From: Streptomyces malaysiensis subsp. samsunensis | Lineage (GTDB): Bacteria; Actinomycetota; Actinomycetes; Streptomycetales; Streptomycetaceae | Direction: 5' to 3' | DNA length: 64,000 nt | Assembly (NCBI RefSeq): GCF_024519315.1 | Contig: NZ_JANIIC010000035.1 | Span: forward strand, 47,195-111,194 | Shown: piece after piece, positions 1 through 8,467 of the stretch | How the letters are laid out: each line of letters opens with the position of its first letter | Position numbering within the stretch: the stretch's first letter is position 1 | The notes under the pieces: generated by a model | The model's input: only the letters and a program-made list of their open reading frames with translations | The model's database searches: none | What the model was told of the DNA's origin: nothing | Translations under genes and position numbers: made by a program

Positions 1-1504
1 CGGTGACCAGGGACAGCCCGATCATCAGGGCCGAGGCCGTGGAGGCGGTGCGCCGGGGGTTGCGGCGGGCGTTGCGCGGGGCCAGTGTGCCGGGGACGCC
101 GAATCGGCGCAGCAGGGGTGAGGCGAGCGCGATGGCCGGGCCGGAGAGCGCGGGTGTCACCACGATGATGCCGATGAGCAGCAGGGTGGCGGGGAGGAGG
201 ACGGTGGTCCTGCCCTGCTCGCCGCTGGACGCCGTGTAGAGCACGCCGAGCACACCGAGCACGATCGTGGTGGCGCCGATCGCGTTGCGCCTGCGGAGGC
301 CGCGGGCCGGCGGAGGTGTGTGGACCGCGGACATGGCGGCCACGGGGGGCACGGCGGCGGCGCGGCGGGCGGGCAGATAGGCGGCGAGCATGGTGACGAC
401 GACGCCCACCAGGAACGCGATCAGTACGGTGCTCGGGGAGACGCTCAGCGGCCCGTCGGGGAGGCCGGATCCGGTGGACGCGAACAGCTGCCGGATGCCC
501 ATGGCCACGCCGATGCCGAGGAGGAATCCCACGGCCCCGGCGCACAGCCCCAGCAGGGCGGCCTCGACGAGCACGGAGCGGGTCACCTGGCGGCGTTCGG
601 CGCCGACGGCCCGCATCAGGGCCATCTCCTGCGAACGCTGGGTGACGAGCATGGTGAAGGTGTTGCCGATGACGAAGACACCGACGAACAGGGCGATGGC
701 CGCGAAGACGAGCAGCACCTGGCTGAGCCCCCTCGTCCCCTCGGCGGCGTCCGCCCGCTCCCGTTCGCGCAACTGCGCGCCCGTGCTGATCTCGGAGTCC
801 TTGGGCAGCAGTTCGCGTGCCTCGGCCGCGAGCCGCTCCTCGGAGGTGCCGCGGTCGGCCTCGAGGGTGATCCCGTCGTACTGGCCGGGCTTCAGGAGCA
901 GCTTCTGCGCGGTCGTGTCGTCGAAGAGGACCAGGGTGCCGCCGGAGCCGTAGGTGTCGTCGGTGCGGACGATGCCGACGAGTTTCTTGCGCAGCACCGG
1001 TCCGTCGACGGCCAGCCGGACGGTGTCGCCGACCTCGTAGCCGCCCCGGTCGGCGGTGCTGGTGTCCAGCAGCACCTCGTCGGGCCCGGTGGGGGCGCGT
1101 CCGGCGGTCAGGGGGTGGCGGTCGTCCTTGCCGTCGGCCTGGGGGAAGTAGTTGCCGGCCGCGGTCGAGTGGTCCCCGCCGAGGGGGTGGCCGTCCTTCG
1201 CGGCCACGGCGGCGAACCCCTCGACGGAGCCGGTGACGGACGCCACGCCGGGCAGCCGTCGCAGGCTCCGCAGCGTGTCCTCCCCCACGGTGCCGGGCTC
1301 ACCGGCCTTCTCGTCGAACGGCGGTGTGGCCTGGACCGAGATACTGCGCAGAGTGGTGAGGAAGCGCTCCTTGTAGGCGTTGCCGACGGTGTCGGTGAAG
1401 ACGAGGGTGCCCACGACGAAGGCCACACCGAGCAGTACGGCGAGCATGGTCATCAGCAGGCGGGCCTTGTGCGCGAGGACGTTGCGCAGGGCGGTACGGA
1501 ACAC
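1..1504 (-). CDS. FtsX/MacB-type ABC transporter permease (3' end outside window)
   Basis: This is the membrane subunit of a MacB/LolCDE-like ABC exporter; the substrate is unknown. Reading inward from the GTG at 1504, the protein starts VFRTALRNVLAHKARLLMTM, with a first membrane helix (~18-38) typical of FtsX permeases. A periplasmic-type (MacB-PCD) domain follows to about residue 265, then helices near 265-290 and 310-345, and a second half beginning around residue 370. The frame is still open at base 1, so about 500 residues of a normally ~800-residue actinobacterial permease are seen. The ATPase gene ends 54 bp upstream on the same strand, so the two form a transporter operon. Confidence 0.9.
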   Translation of the reverse strand, partial: MFRTALRNVLAHKARLLMTMLAVLLGVAFVVGTLVFTDTVGNAYKERFLTTLRSISVQATPPFDEKAGEPGTVGEDTLRSLRRLPGVASVTGSVEGFAAVAAKDGHPLGGDHSTAAGNYFPQADGKDDRHPLTAGRAPTGPDEVLLDTSTADRGGYEVGDTVRLAVDGPVLRKKLVGIVRTDDTYGSGGTLVLFDDTTAQKLLLKPGQYDGITLEADRGTSEERLAAEARELLPKDSEISTGAQLRERERADAAEGTRGLSQVLLVFAAIALFVGVFVIGNTFTMLVTQRSQEMALMRAVGAERRQVTRSVLVEAALLGLCAGAVGFLLGIGVAMGIRQLFASTGSGLPDGPLSVSPSTVLIAFLVGVVVTMLAAYLPARRAAAVPPVAAMSAVHTPPPARGLRRRNAIGATTIVLGVLGVLYTASSGEQGRTTVLLPATLLLIGIIVVTPALSGPAIALASPLLRRFGVPGTLAPRNARRNPRRTASTASALMIGLSLVT

Positions 1505-1558
1505 GGGACGGCCTTCCGGAAGGGTGCCGGGCGTGAGGTGCCTGGGTGGGTGCGGGCG

Positions 1559-2326
1559 TCAGACCTGGTGCGCGGGCGTCAGGCGGCCCATGCGCTCCAG
1601 GACGGCCTCGGCGGTGGGCGCGTGGAGTTCGTCGACGATGCGGCCGTCGGCGAGGAAGACGACGCGGTCCGCGTAGGAGGCGGCGACGGGGTCGTGGGTG
1701 ACCATGACGACGGTCTGGCCCAGCGCGCTCACCGAGCCGCGCAGGAAGTCGAGGATCTCGGCGCCGCTGCGGGAGTCGAGGTTGCCGGTGGGCTCGTCGG
1801 CGAAGACGATGTCGGGCCGGCCGGCCAGCGCGCGGGCGACGGCGACGCGCTGCTGCTGGCCGCCGGAGAGCTGGGCGGGCCGGTGGCCGAGCCGGTCGGC
1901 CAGGCCGACGGTCTGGATGATGCTCTCCAGCCAGGCCCGCTCCGGTTCGCGACCGGCGATGTCCATGGGGAGGGTGATGTTCTCCAGGGCGTTCAGGGTG
2001 GGCAGCAGGTTGAACGCCTGGAAGACGAAGCCGATGCGGTCGCGGCGCAGCCGGGTGAGCTGACGGTCATTCAGGGAGCCGGTCTCCGTGTCACCGAGGC
2101 GGATCGATCCGAAGGACGGCGAGTCCAGACCGGCCATGCAGTGCATCAGTGTGGACTTCCCCGACCCGGACGGCCCCATGATCGCGGTGAACTGCCCCCT
2201 GACGAAGCCGACGGTGACCGCGTCGAGCGCCACGACACGGGTGTCCCCCGTGCCGTACACCTTCGTCAGATCGGTGGCGTGGGCCGCGTAGCTGTCCGGG
2301 GCGGAAAGGGGCTGGTGTGGGTGCAT
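1559..2326 (-). CDS. ABC transporter ATP-binding protein (MacB/LolD type)
   Basis: This is the ATPase partner of the FtsX permease immediately downstream. It has Walker A GPSGSGKST near residues 51-59, signature LSGGQQQRVA, Walker B IVFADEPT and the H-loop MVTHD. The length (255 aa) is normal for the family. I chose the ATG at 2326 (MHPHQPLSAPD); the frame is open further upstream, but that extension is arginine/proline-rich and has no homologous character. The neighbouring two-component system on the same strand suggests it may control this exporter, as in many actinobacterial antimicrobial-peptide or envelope-stress modules. That link is inference. Confidence 0.92.
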   Translation of the reverse strand: MHPHQPLSAPDSYAAHATDLTKVYGTGDTRVVALDAVTVGFVRGQFTAIMGPSGSGKSTLMHCMAGLDSPSFGSIRLGDTETGSLNDRQLTRLRRDRIGFVFQAFNLLPTLNALENITLPMDIAGREPERAWLESIIQTVGLADRLGHRPAQLSGGQQQRVAVARALAGRPDIVFADEPTGNLDSRSGAEILDFLRGSVSALGQTVVMVTHDPVAASYADRVVFLADGRIVDELHAPTAEAVLERMGRLTPAHQV

Positions 2327-2482
2327 GCCGGTCCTCGGTGGGCGCTCGGTGAATACCCCTCGTGGCAGAGGGCGTCGCCGCTGATGGCGACGCCTCCGAG
2401 CCTCCCGCCCGGCCACCGGCGGGCGGATCCCCCGAACATCCGGATCCGCCTCCCCCGATCGGGGGAGATCGCCGCGGGACCG

Positions 2483-3133
2483 CTATTCGGCACGCCCCGT
2501 ACGGAAGGCCCAGGCCGCGACCTCGACCCTGTTGCGCAGGCCCAGCTTCGCCTGGGCCGACCCCAGATGCGTCTTGACCGTGCTGGGCGCGATGTACAGC
2601 TCGGCGGCGATCTCCGGGTTGGTCAGCCCGCGGGCGATGCCCTGGATGACCTCCTCCTCACGGTCCGTCAGCGGCTCGGCCGGCTCATGTGTGCCGCGTC
2701 GCCGGGCCTTGGTGAAGTGCTGGAGCAGACGGAGGGTGATCTGCGGGGCCACCATGGCGTCCCCGCGGACGGCCGCCCGGACGGCCTCGGTCAGCAGCGC
2801 GGGACCGGCATCCTTCAGGAGGAAGCCCGACGCTCCGTTCGACAGCGCCGTGTACACATATTCGTCGAGGTCGAAGGTGGTGACCACGACCACTTTCGGT
2901 GCTCCGGGCAGACCGCCGCCGGCCAGCCGGCGGGTGACCTCCAGACCGTCGGGCGGGGGCATCCGGATGTCCACCAGGCACACGTCCGGCCGTGTCTCGC
3001 GGGCCAGCGAGAGCGCCGAGGCCCCGTCGGCGGCCTCGGCCACCACCTCCATGTCGGACTCGGCCGACAGCACCATGCGGAACCCGGCCCGCACCAGATG
3101 CTGATCGTCCGCCACCAGGATGCGTATGGTCAT
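2483..3133 (-). CDS. NarL/FixJ-family response regulator
   Basis: This is a cytoplasmic transcription regulator of 216 aa. The receiver domain (1-~120) has the acidic pair DD at 9-10, phospho-acceptor D55 in CLVDIRMP and the conserved K107 in FLLKDAG. A LuxR-type helix-turn-helix lies at ~150-205 (LTDREEEVIQGIARGLTN, then STVKTHL). The start is the ATG at 3133, which overlaps the kinase stop by 4 bp (3130-3133), so the two genes are translationally coupled. Its stop lies 157 bp from the ABC ATPase start, consistent with control of the adjacent exporter. Confidence 0.95.
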   Translation of the reverse strand: MTIRILVADDQHLVRAGFRMVLSAESDMEVVAEAADGASALSLARETRPDVCLVDIRMPPPDGLEVTRRLAGGGLPGAPKVVVVTTFDLDEYVYTALSNGASGFLLKDAGPALLTEAVRAAVRGDAMVAPQITLRLLQHFTKARRRGTHEPAEPLTDREEEVIQGIARGLTNPEIAAELYIAPSTVKTHLGSAQAKLGLRNRVEVAAWAFRTGRAE

Positions 3134-4443
3134 GCCGTTCTGCCCTCCCGTAGCCCCAGCCCGGATCGTACGGCGTGGCGCCCGCGCGCACGCGTACTCC
3201 GTGCGGCCTCGTCGGGACGCAGCGGTACGGAGGCGTGGACCCGCCATCCGCCTTCGGCGCGGTGCCCCGCCTCGAAGGCGCCGCCGAGCAGCTCGATCCG
3301 CTCCCGCATGCCGATGATGCCGAAGCCGCCGCCGAGCCGGCCGAGGCTGCCGCGGTGTCCGGACTGGGAGCTGTGTCCGTCGTCCTCGACGACCAGTTCG
3401 GCATGGTCTGCCGCCACCCGCGCGGACACGTCCACCGACCGCACTCCGCGCGCATAGCGGTGGGCGTTGGTCAGGGCCTCCTGGAGCACGCGGCCCAGCC
3501 CTCCGGTGATCTCCGCGGGGATGTCCTCCGGCAGGTCCCGCCCGAGGTCCAGCCGGACCGGCAGCCCCGTCGCCCGTGACTCCTCGACGATGCGGGTGAG
3601 GACCTCGCCGAGGTTCTCCGGATGCCGCGGCGTCTCGTCGCCGCGCATCGAACCCACCAGGCGCCGCATCGACGTCAGCGCCTCGCCACCCGCGTGCTCG
3701 ACGGCCTCGAGCATCTCGTTCAGCGCCTGTGGGTCGGGGGTGCCCCGCCCGGCGACATGGCGCACGGCCTGGAGCTGCACCACGATCGCGGTCACCTGGT
3801 GGGCCACGGTGTCATGCAGGTCCCGGGCCAGCGCGAGCCGTTCCTCCTGGCGCACCAGCTGGCCCATGCGATCCTGCTGGGCGTCGTACAGCCGCAGCAC
3901 CAGGCCGCAGACGAAGGCCAGTGCCAGCAGGAGCAGCAGATTCTCGGCGGCATCGCCGGGATCCGCATCCCTCCGCACCGGTACGGAGAACACGCTGACG
4001 CTCAGCACCGACACGGCCACCAGGGCCGGCCGGGGCGCGCAGCGGCGCGCCGCCACGGCGAGGAGGACCAGCTGGCCCATGAGTTCGCCGCTGCTGGTCT
4101 CGCTGGTCACCATGTTCACCGGCAGCAGGTGGTAGGCCACGGTGGCCGCGAAGGTGCCCGCACCGGCCACCAGCGCGGCCCGCGGAACCCATCGGGGATC
4201 GCGTACGACGGCCAGCACGGCCATCGCCCCGGCCAGGGCTCCGGAACACACCGGCGCCCAATCCCCGGTGAACGCGGGGGTGTCCGAGGCCGGGTCGAAG
4301 ACGATCCGTTCCTCGATGTCCTGGTAGACGGAGAGGAGGAACAACAGCGCAAGCGCGGATCGCGCGGCCCACACCGGCCAACGTCGATAACCGGCGCGCC
4401 GGCCGGAGGACACAGCTATTCGCACCCGCGCCACCCTACGCAC
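3130..4443 (-). CDS. Sensor histidine kinase (HisKA_3 / NarL-type)
   Basis: This is the membrane kinase paired with the response regulator; the two share the ATGA overlap. The N-terminal ~185 residues carry about five hydrophobic segments (for example 29-41 and 124-131). A dimerisation/phosphoacceptor helix follows with H210 in ALARDLHDTVAHQ. The HATPase_c domain has an N-box (QEALTNAHRYA) and a G-box (GFGIIGMRER). The frame opens at a GTG at 4443; other in-frame GTGs at 4434 and 4425 are equally possible, and none has a clear Shine-Dalgarno sequence. The last ~35 residues are basic and weakly conserved in character. Confidence 0.92.
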   Translation of the reverse strand: MRRVARVRIAVSSGRRAGYRRWPVWAARSALALLFLLSVYQDIEERIVFDPASDTPAFTGDWAPVCSGALAGAMAVLAVVRDPRWVPRAALVAGAGTFAATVAYHLLPVNMVTSETSSGELMGQLVLLAVAARRCAPRPALVAVSVLSVSVFSVPVRRDADPGDAAENLLLLLALAFVCGLVLRLYDAQQDRMGQLVRQEERLALARDLHDTVAHQVTAIVVQLQAVRHVAGRGTPDPQALNEMLEAVEHAGGEALTSMRRLVGSMRGDETPRHPENLGEVLTRIVEESRATGLPVRLDLGRDLPEDIPAEITGGLGRVLQEALTNAHRYARGVRSVDVSARVAADHAELVVEDDGHSSQSGHRGSLGRLGGGFGIIGMRERIELLGGAFEAGHRAEGGWRVHASVPLRPDEAARSTRARGRHAVRSGLGLREGRTA

Positions 4444-4688
4444 CTACGGCGACGATCGCCGCCCGCCGGTCGCGTCCGGGTCGGTGGGCATGGGCGCGGG
4501 CCGTGCGTCGCGCACCCGCTCCGGTTCCAGTACGAGGGGTCCGGCGGCTCCGCGCGGTGGGTCCGCGGGGTGTCGGGGGCGGGTGGATCTCCGGTGTCCT
4601 CGCCCCGGGCGGTGGCGGCGAGGGCCGCGACGACGCCGGTTCCCACGATCGCCGCCGTGGTGAGGAGGGCTGCGGTGAGCGGACGCAT
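4416..4688 (-). CDS. Putative small secreted or membrane protein
   Basis: A 90-codon frame starts at an ATG with GGGAGAG about 7 nt upstream. The first ~28 residues (MRPLTAALLTTAAIVGTGVV and on to ALAATARG) look like a signal peptide or one membrane helix. The rest is proline/arginine-rich and unrecognised. It begins 23 bp after a perfect hairpin and runs 28 bp into the kinase gene. All three minus-strand frames are open here, so coding status is uncertain. The good ribosome site and hydrophobic start favour a real gene; the tail composition does not. Confidence 0.4.
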   Translation of the reverse strand: MRPLTAALLTTAAIVGTGVVAALAATARGEDTGDPPAPDTPRTHRAEPPDPSYWNRSGCATHGPRPCPPTRTRPAGGDRRRRCVGWRGCE

Positions 4689-5785
4689 GACGTTCTCTCC
4701 CGATGCTGGAGGCCGGGGCCCCTGGTTCGGGGCCCCGGCCGAATGCGGTGTGGTGCTCGGCCGTTGGCGGTGTTGTTGTAAATCGTTTGGATCTTGTTGT
4801 CGAAGTAGGGGCTGTCGATATAGGCGGGCCGATCGGTCCGGGTGCTGGTGACCGCGATCTCGGTCCCCAGGCCCGTGGTCTCGTTGTAGTCCCGCAGCCA
4901 GGGGCCGCCGCTGGCGCCCTCGACCATGGTGCACCCGTTCTGCACCCGCGAGCCGTCCTGCCATGTGCCGATGTTCTGGCAGACGTAGGGCACCTCACCG
5001 TCGTAGCCGAAGGCGGCCGGATAGCCCCAGACGGTCACGGTGTTGACGTACCCGTAGGTGTAGCCGAGCCCCATGCCGCCGACGGTGTCGACCAGCTTGC
5101 TGGAGCCGTTGTCCCAGACGTTGACCACGCCGATGTCGTAGTTCAGATCGCTGCTGTTGATCCAGCCGTTGAACGAGGTCAGCGTCTTGGCGGACCAGGT
5201 GCCGTACGGCCGCGAGCCGTTGTAGTAGGCGGGTACGAACACCCAGTTGGTCGCCCAGGTGCCGCCGGCGCCACCGTGGACGCAGTGGCCGGCGGTGAAC
5301 ACCATGTTCTTCGTGGGGTTGTTGACCGCCGCGGCGGAGCAGGCGTAGTCGCCACCGTTGGTCGGGTTGTGGAAGAAGACCTTGCCCTGCACGATCGAGG
5401 TGGCGATCCGGATACCGGGCGCCTTCTTCGATGTGGTGGCCTTCTGGGGTCTCGCGAGCCGCGCGGGCTTGGCCGCCGCGTCGATGGCCGCCTTACGGGA
5501 CGCCTTGGCGTCGGCGGGCGTGTCGGCCTCGACGGCTCCGCGCATGCGCTGCGGCGTCCAGTAATTCTCGGCGGACACGCGGGACGCGGCACTCTTCTCC
5601 GTGGACACCGCGTGATCCGCGGCCTGTGCGACGGTGAGGAATTCCGAGGTGTCAACGCGCGTCAACGACCGGCACCGTCCACGTGGCGGCGGCCACCCGC
5701 CCCCCCACGGTGTCCGGAACCCGCAATCACATTTCTCCGCGCGAATTCCTGGAAGAGCATTTACGCATTCACAGCAGTCCCGCAC
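4436..5785 (-). CDS. Trypsin-like (S1/V8-type) secreted serine protease, both ends suspect
   Basis: The core (about 5655 down to 4750) is a chymotrypsin-fold serine endopeptidase. Its triad shows as His in TAGHCVH, Asp in NYDIGVVNV and Ser in GASGGPW. A propeptide-like stretch starts VDTSEFLTVAQAAD. Streptomyces relatives are secreted, but no signal peptide is seen in this frame: upstream residues to the GTG at 5785 read like non-coding sequence, and no ribosome site is evident. At the other end the domain finishes about YNNTANG, but no frame stops there; this frame runs on through a terminator-like hairpin as R/P-rich sequence to 4436. I infer one or two frameshifts (mutation or assembly error), so the true gene is probably shorter or a pseudogene. 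Confidence 0.7.
   Translation of the reverse strand: MRDCCECVNALPGIRAEKCDCGFRTPWGGGWPPPRGRCRSLTRVDTSEFLTVAQAADHAVSTEKSAASRVSAENYWTPQRMRGAVEADTPADAKASRKAAIDAAAKPARLARPQKATTSKKAPGIRIATSIVQGKVFFHNPTNGGDYACSAAAVNNPTKNMVFTAGHCVHGGAGGTWATNWVFVPAYYNGSRPYGTWSAKTLTSFNGWINSSDLNYDIGVVNVWDNGSSKLVDTVGGMGLGYTYGYVNTVTVWGYPAAFGYDGEVPYVCQNIGTWQDGSRVQNGCTMVEGASGGPWLRDYNETTGLGTEIAVTSTRTDRPAYIDSPYFDNKIQTIYNNTANGRAPHRIRPGPRTRGPGLQHRERTSCVRSPQPSSPRRRSWEPASSRPSPPPPGARTPEIHPPPTPRGPTARSRRTPRTGTGAGARRTARAHAHRPGRDRRAAIVAVGA
4711..4740 (-). terminator. Perfect 12-bp stem hairpin (loop 6)
   Basis: GGCCGGGGCCCC and GGGGCCCCGGCC are exact complements separated by TGGTTC. There is no U-tract, as is usual for Streptomyces terminators. 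The hairpin lies just after the last recognisable residues of the protease and before the small ORF at 4688, where a terminator for the protease gene would be expected, yet no protease-frame stop codon precedes it. Confidence 0.7.
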
Positions 5786-5984
5786 AACGTGATGGGCACC
5801 GCCCGCCGCAGCGGATGCTGGAGCACGATGGACCGCTCACCGTCCCACCGCGCCCACGACCGATCCGGCGCACCGGACCCCCTCGCCGTGGGATTCATTC
5901 ACGGCAGGGAAGTTGGCCAGAGGCGATCACTTCGTTAGCCTCCCGGCAGCCCAGCAGACCCGCCGCTCCGAGGAAGTCAACACA

Positions 5985-7271
5985 GTGACGAACCCCCAGG
6001 ACGACCAGGACCCGCAGGCCCCGGACCATGCGCCGGACACGCCGCCCCCGGGCTGCCCCGCACACGCCGCACGGCTGTACGGGCCGGAGTTCCGGCGCCA
6101 CCCGGCCCAGACCTACCAGCGGATACGGCGTGACAGCGGACAGGTGGCCCCCGTCCTGCTCGAAGGCGATATCGACGCCTGGTTCGTCCTCGGCTACCGC
6201 GAGACACGCCATGTGCTGTCCGACACCGACACCTTCGGCCGGGACCCGCGCCGCTGGAACGGATGGGACGGCGTGCCGCCGGACTGGCCGCTGATGCCGT
6301 GGGTGGCGTACAGCCCGATGATGACCTTCACGGAGGGGGATGAGCACCGGCGGCGCTCCACGGCCGCCAGCGAGGCCCTCGCCACCGTCGACCCCTTCGT
6401 GCTGCGCGGCCACTGTGAGCGCTTCGCCGACCAGCTGATCGACAAGTTCACCCCGAACGGCAGGGCCGACCTGGTGTACGACTACATCTACTCGGTGCCC
6501 GCCCTCGCCACGGCCGAGCTGTTCGGCCTGTCCGAGGACGAGGCCGGGCTGGGGGCCCTGGCGCAGGGGCTGACAGTCTCGTTCCTCTCCGACGAGGAGG
6601 CCATCGCCGGGCAGCAGCGGGTCGCCGCGTACGTGGCGGAGCTGGTGAAGGCCAAGCGCGAGGCGCCGGGCCCCGATCTCACCTCGCAGTTCGTCCTGAA
6701 CACCCCGGAGCTCACCGAGGAGCAGCAGACCGCGGACGTGATGGTGCTGATGGCGGCGGCGCTGCCGCTCACCTCGTACTGGATCGGCAACACCCTGCGG
6801 CTGATGCTCACCGACGAGCGGTTCGCCATGACGCTCTCGGGCAACCGCCGCAGCATCGGCGAGGCCATGAACGAGGTGCTGTGGGCGGACTCCCCGCTCC
6901 AGAACCTCATCGGGCGCTACGCCACCCGCGACACCAGCCTCGGCGGCCGGCGTATCCGCGCCGGCGACCTCGTCGTCCTCGGCCTCGCCGCCGCCAACGC
7001 CGATCCGCTGCTGTGGCCGGACACCCCCGTCGGCCACGCCGGGAACCACTCGCACGTCGCGTTCAGCGGTGGCGAGTACGGCTGCCCGGTGGGCGGTCCC
7101 GAGACGGCCAGGATCATCGCGGAAACGGCGATCGAGGTGCTGCTGGACCGCGTACCTGACCTGACGCTGGCGGTCGAGCCCGAGGAGCTGTCGTGGGTGG
7201 ACTCCTTCTGGTACCGCTGCCTGGACTCCCTGCCGGTCACCTTCAGCCCCACCTCGGTCACCGCGGGTTAG
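5985..7271 (+). CDS. Cytochrome P450 lacking the ExxR motif (CYP157-like)
   Basis: This is a soluble class I-type bacterial P450 (428 aa) that would use ferredoxin partners; the substrate is unknown. The heme loop reads FSGGEYGCPVGG with the axial ligand C367. The K-helix ExxR is replaced by E297-V-L-W300, and the I-helix lacks the usual AGxxT (AAALPLTSYW instead). Loss of ExxR with retention of the Cys ligand is the known hallmark of the Streptomyces CYP157 family. The start is the GTG at 5985, with GAGGAAG about 8 nt upstream; an in-frame TTG at 5913 is less likely. CYP157 genes often sit in conservons, but no conservon genes are seen here. Confidence 0.9.
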   Translation: MTNPQDDQDPQAPDHAPDTPPPGCPAHAARLYGPEFRRHPAQTYQRIRRDSGQVAPVLLEGDIDAWFVLGYRETRHVLSDTDTFGRDPRRWNGWDGVPPDWPLMPWVAYSPMMTFTEGDEHRRRSTAASEALATVDPFVLRGHCERFADQLIDKFTPNGRADLVYDYIYSVPALATAELFGLSEDEAGLGALAQGLTVSFLSDEEAIAGQQRVAAYVAELVKAKREAPGPDLTSQFVLNTPELTEEQQTADVMVLMAAALPLTSYWIGNTLRLMLTDERFAMTLSGNRRSIGEAMNEVLWADSPLQNLIGRYATRDTSLGGRRIRAGDLVVLGLAAANADPLLWPDTPVGHAGNHSHVAFSGGEYGCPVGGPETARIIAETAIEVLLDRVPDLTLAVEPEELSWVDSFWYRCLDSLPVTFSPTSVTAG

Positions 7272-7313
7272 CACACGAGGGGTCGGAATAGACACGGGAG
7301 GTACCCTGGTTAT

Positions 7314-7333
7314 GTAGTTCAACAGTCAACTAC
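7314..7333. promoter_or_regulatory. Candidate operator before the LLM oxidoreductase gene
   Basis: GTAGTTCAACAGTCAACTAC is a 20-bp imperfect palindrome with perfect outer arms GTAGTT and AACTAC. It ends a few bases before the AGGAGG ribosome site of the flavin oxidoreductase gene. Its AT-rich form resembles MarR-family operators found before such genes. No MarR gene is in the window, so the regulator would act in trans. Confidence 0.5.
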
Positions 7334-7351
7334 TTCAGGAGGATGAGTCCG

Positions 7352-8467
7352 GTGCAGTTCGGGATCTTCACAGTCGGGGATGTGACGGAGGACCCCACCA
7401 CGGGCACGACGCCGAGCGAGCATGAGCGGATCAAGGCCATGGTCACGATCGCGCTCAAGGCCGAGGAGGTGGGCCTCGACGTCTTCGCGACCGGCGAACA
7501 CCACAACCCGCCGTTCGTGCCGTCCTCCCCCACCACCATGCTCGGCTACGTCGCGGCGCGCACCGAGCGCCTGATCCTCTCGACCTCCACCACGCTGATC
7601 ACGACGAACGACCCGGTGAAGATCGCCGAGGACTTCGCCATGCTCCAGCACCTGTCCGGCGGACGGGTCGATGTGATGATGGGGCGCGGAAACACCGGTC
7701 CGGTGTATCCGTGGTTCGGGCAGGACATCCGCCAGGGCATTCCGCTCGCCATCGAGAACTACGCACTGCTGCACCGGCTGTGGCGCGAGGACGTGGTGGA
7801 CTGGGCGGGGAAGTTCCGCACCCCGCTCCAGGGCTTCACCTCCACTCCGCGGCCGCTGGACGGCGTGCCGCCGTTCGTCTGGCACGGCTCGATCCGCTCG
7901 CCGGAGATCGCCGAACAGGCCGCCTACTACGGCGACGGCTTCTTCGCCAACAACATCTTCTGGCCCAAGGACCACTACCAGCGGCTGATCGACCTCTACC
8001 GGCGGCGCTACGCCCACTACGGCCACGGCACGCCCGAGCAGGCGATCGTCGGCCTCGGTGGCCAGGTGTTCATCCGTCCCAACTCCCAGGACGCGGTCCG
8101 TGAGTTCCGCCCGTACTTCGACAACGCCCCGGTCTACGGCCACGGCCCGTCCCTGGAGGACTTCACCCGTGACACCCCGCTGACCGTGGGCAGCCCGCAG
8201 GAAGTGATCGAGAAGACCCTCACCTTCCGGGACTCCTTCGGCGACTACCAGCGCCAGCTGTTCCTCATGGACCATGCCGGGCTGCCGCTGAAGACCGTCC
8301 TGGACCAGCTCGACCAGCTCGGCGAGGTCGTCCGGGTCCTGCGCGCCGAGTTCGCCGAGGACCGCCCCGCCACCGTTCCCGACGCCCCGACCCATGCCTC
8401 GCTCGTCGCCCGGCGCGACGCCGAGGCGGCGGGTACGGACACCGACCTCCAGGAGGTGACGCCATGA
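7352..8467 (+). CDS. LLM-class flavin-dependent oxidoreductase (luciferase-like monooxygenase)
   Basis: This is a luciferase-like TIM-barrel enzyme using reduced FMN; the substrate is unknown. It begins VQFGIFTVGDVTEDP and has FATGEHH and VDVMMGRGN, typical of the CE1758 group. Length is 371 aa from the GTG at 7352, which lies 9 nt after AGGAGG (7337-7342). An in-frame ATG at 7343 directly abuts that ribosome site and is less likely. The gene overlaps the downstream FMN reductase by 4 bp (ATGA), so monooxygenase and flavin supplier are translationally coupled. A palindrome just upstream suggests repression. Confidence 0.93.
   Translation: MQFGIFTVGDVTEDPTTGTTPSEHERIKAMVTIALKAEEVGLDVFATGEHHNPPFVPSSPTTMLGYVAARTERLILSTSTTLITTNDPVKIAEDFAMLQHLSGGRVDVMMGRGNTGPVYPWFGQDIRQGIPLAIENYALLHRLWREDVVDWAGKFRTPLQGFTSTPRPLDGVPPFVWHGSIRSPEIAEQAAYYGDGFFANNIFWPKDHYQRLIDLYRRRYAHYGHGTPEQAIVGLGGQVFIRPNSQDAVREFRPYFDNAPVYGHGPSLEDFTRDTPLTVGSPQEVIEKTLTFRDSFGDYQRQLFLMDHAGLPLKTVLDQLDQLGEVVRVLRAEFAEDRPATVPDAPTHASLVARRDAEAAGTDTDLQEVTP

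Noticed and set aside
320..3457. A 1045-codon open frame on the plus strand
   Set aside because: It lies opposite the ABC transporter and two-component genes, is rich in Gly/His/Asp/Arg typical of antisense frames in GC-rich DNA, and shows no domain. The minus-strand genes have full motifs.
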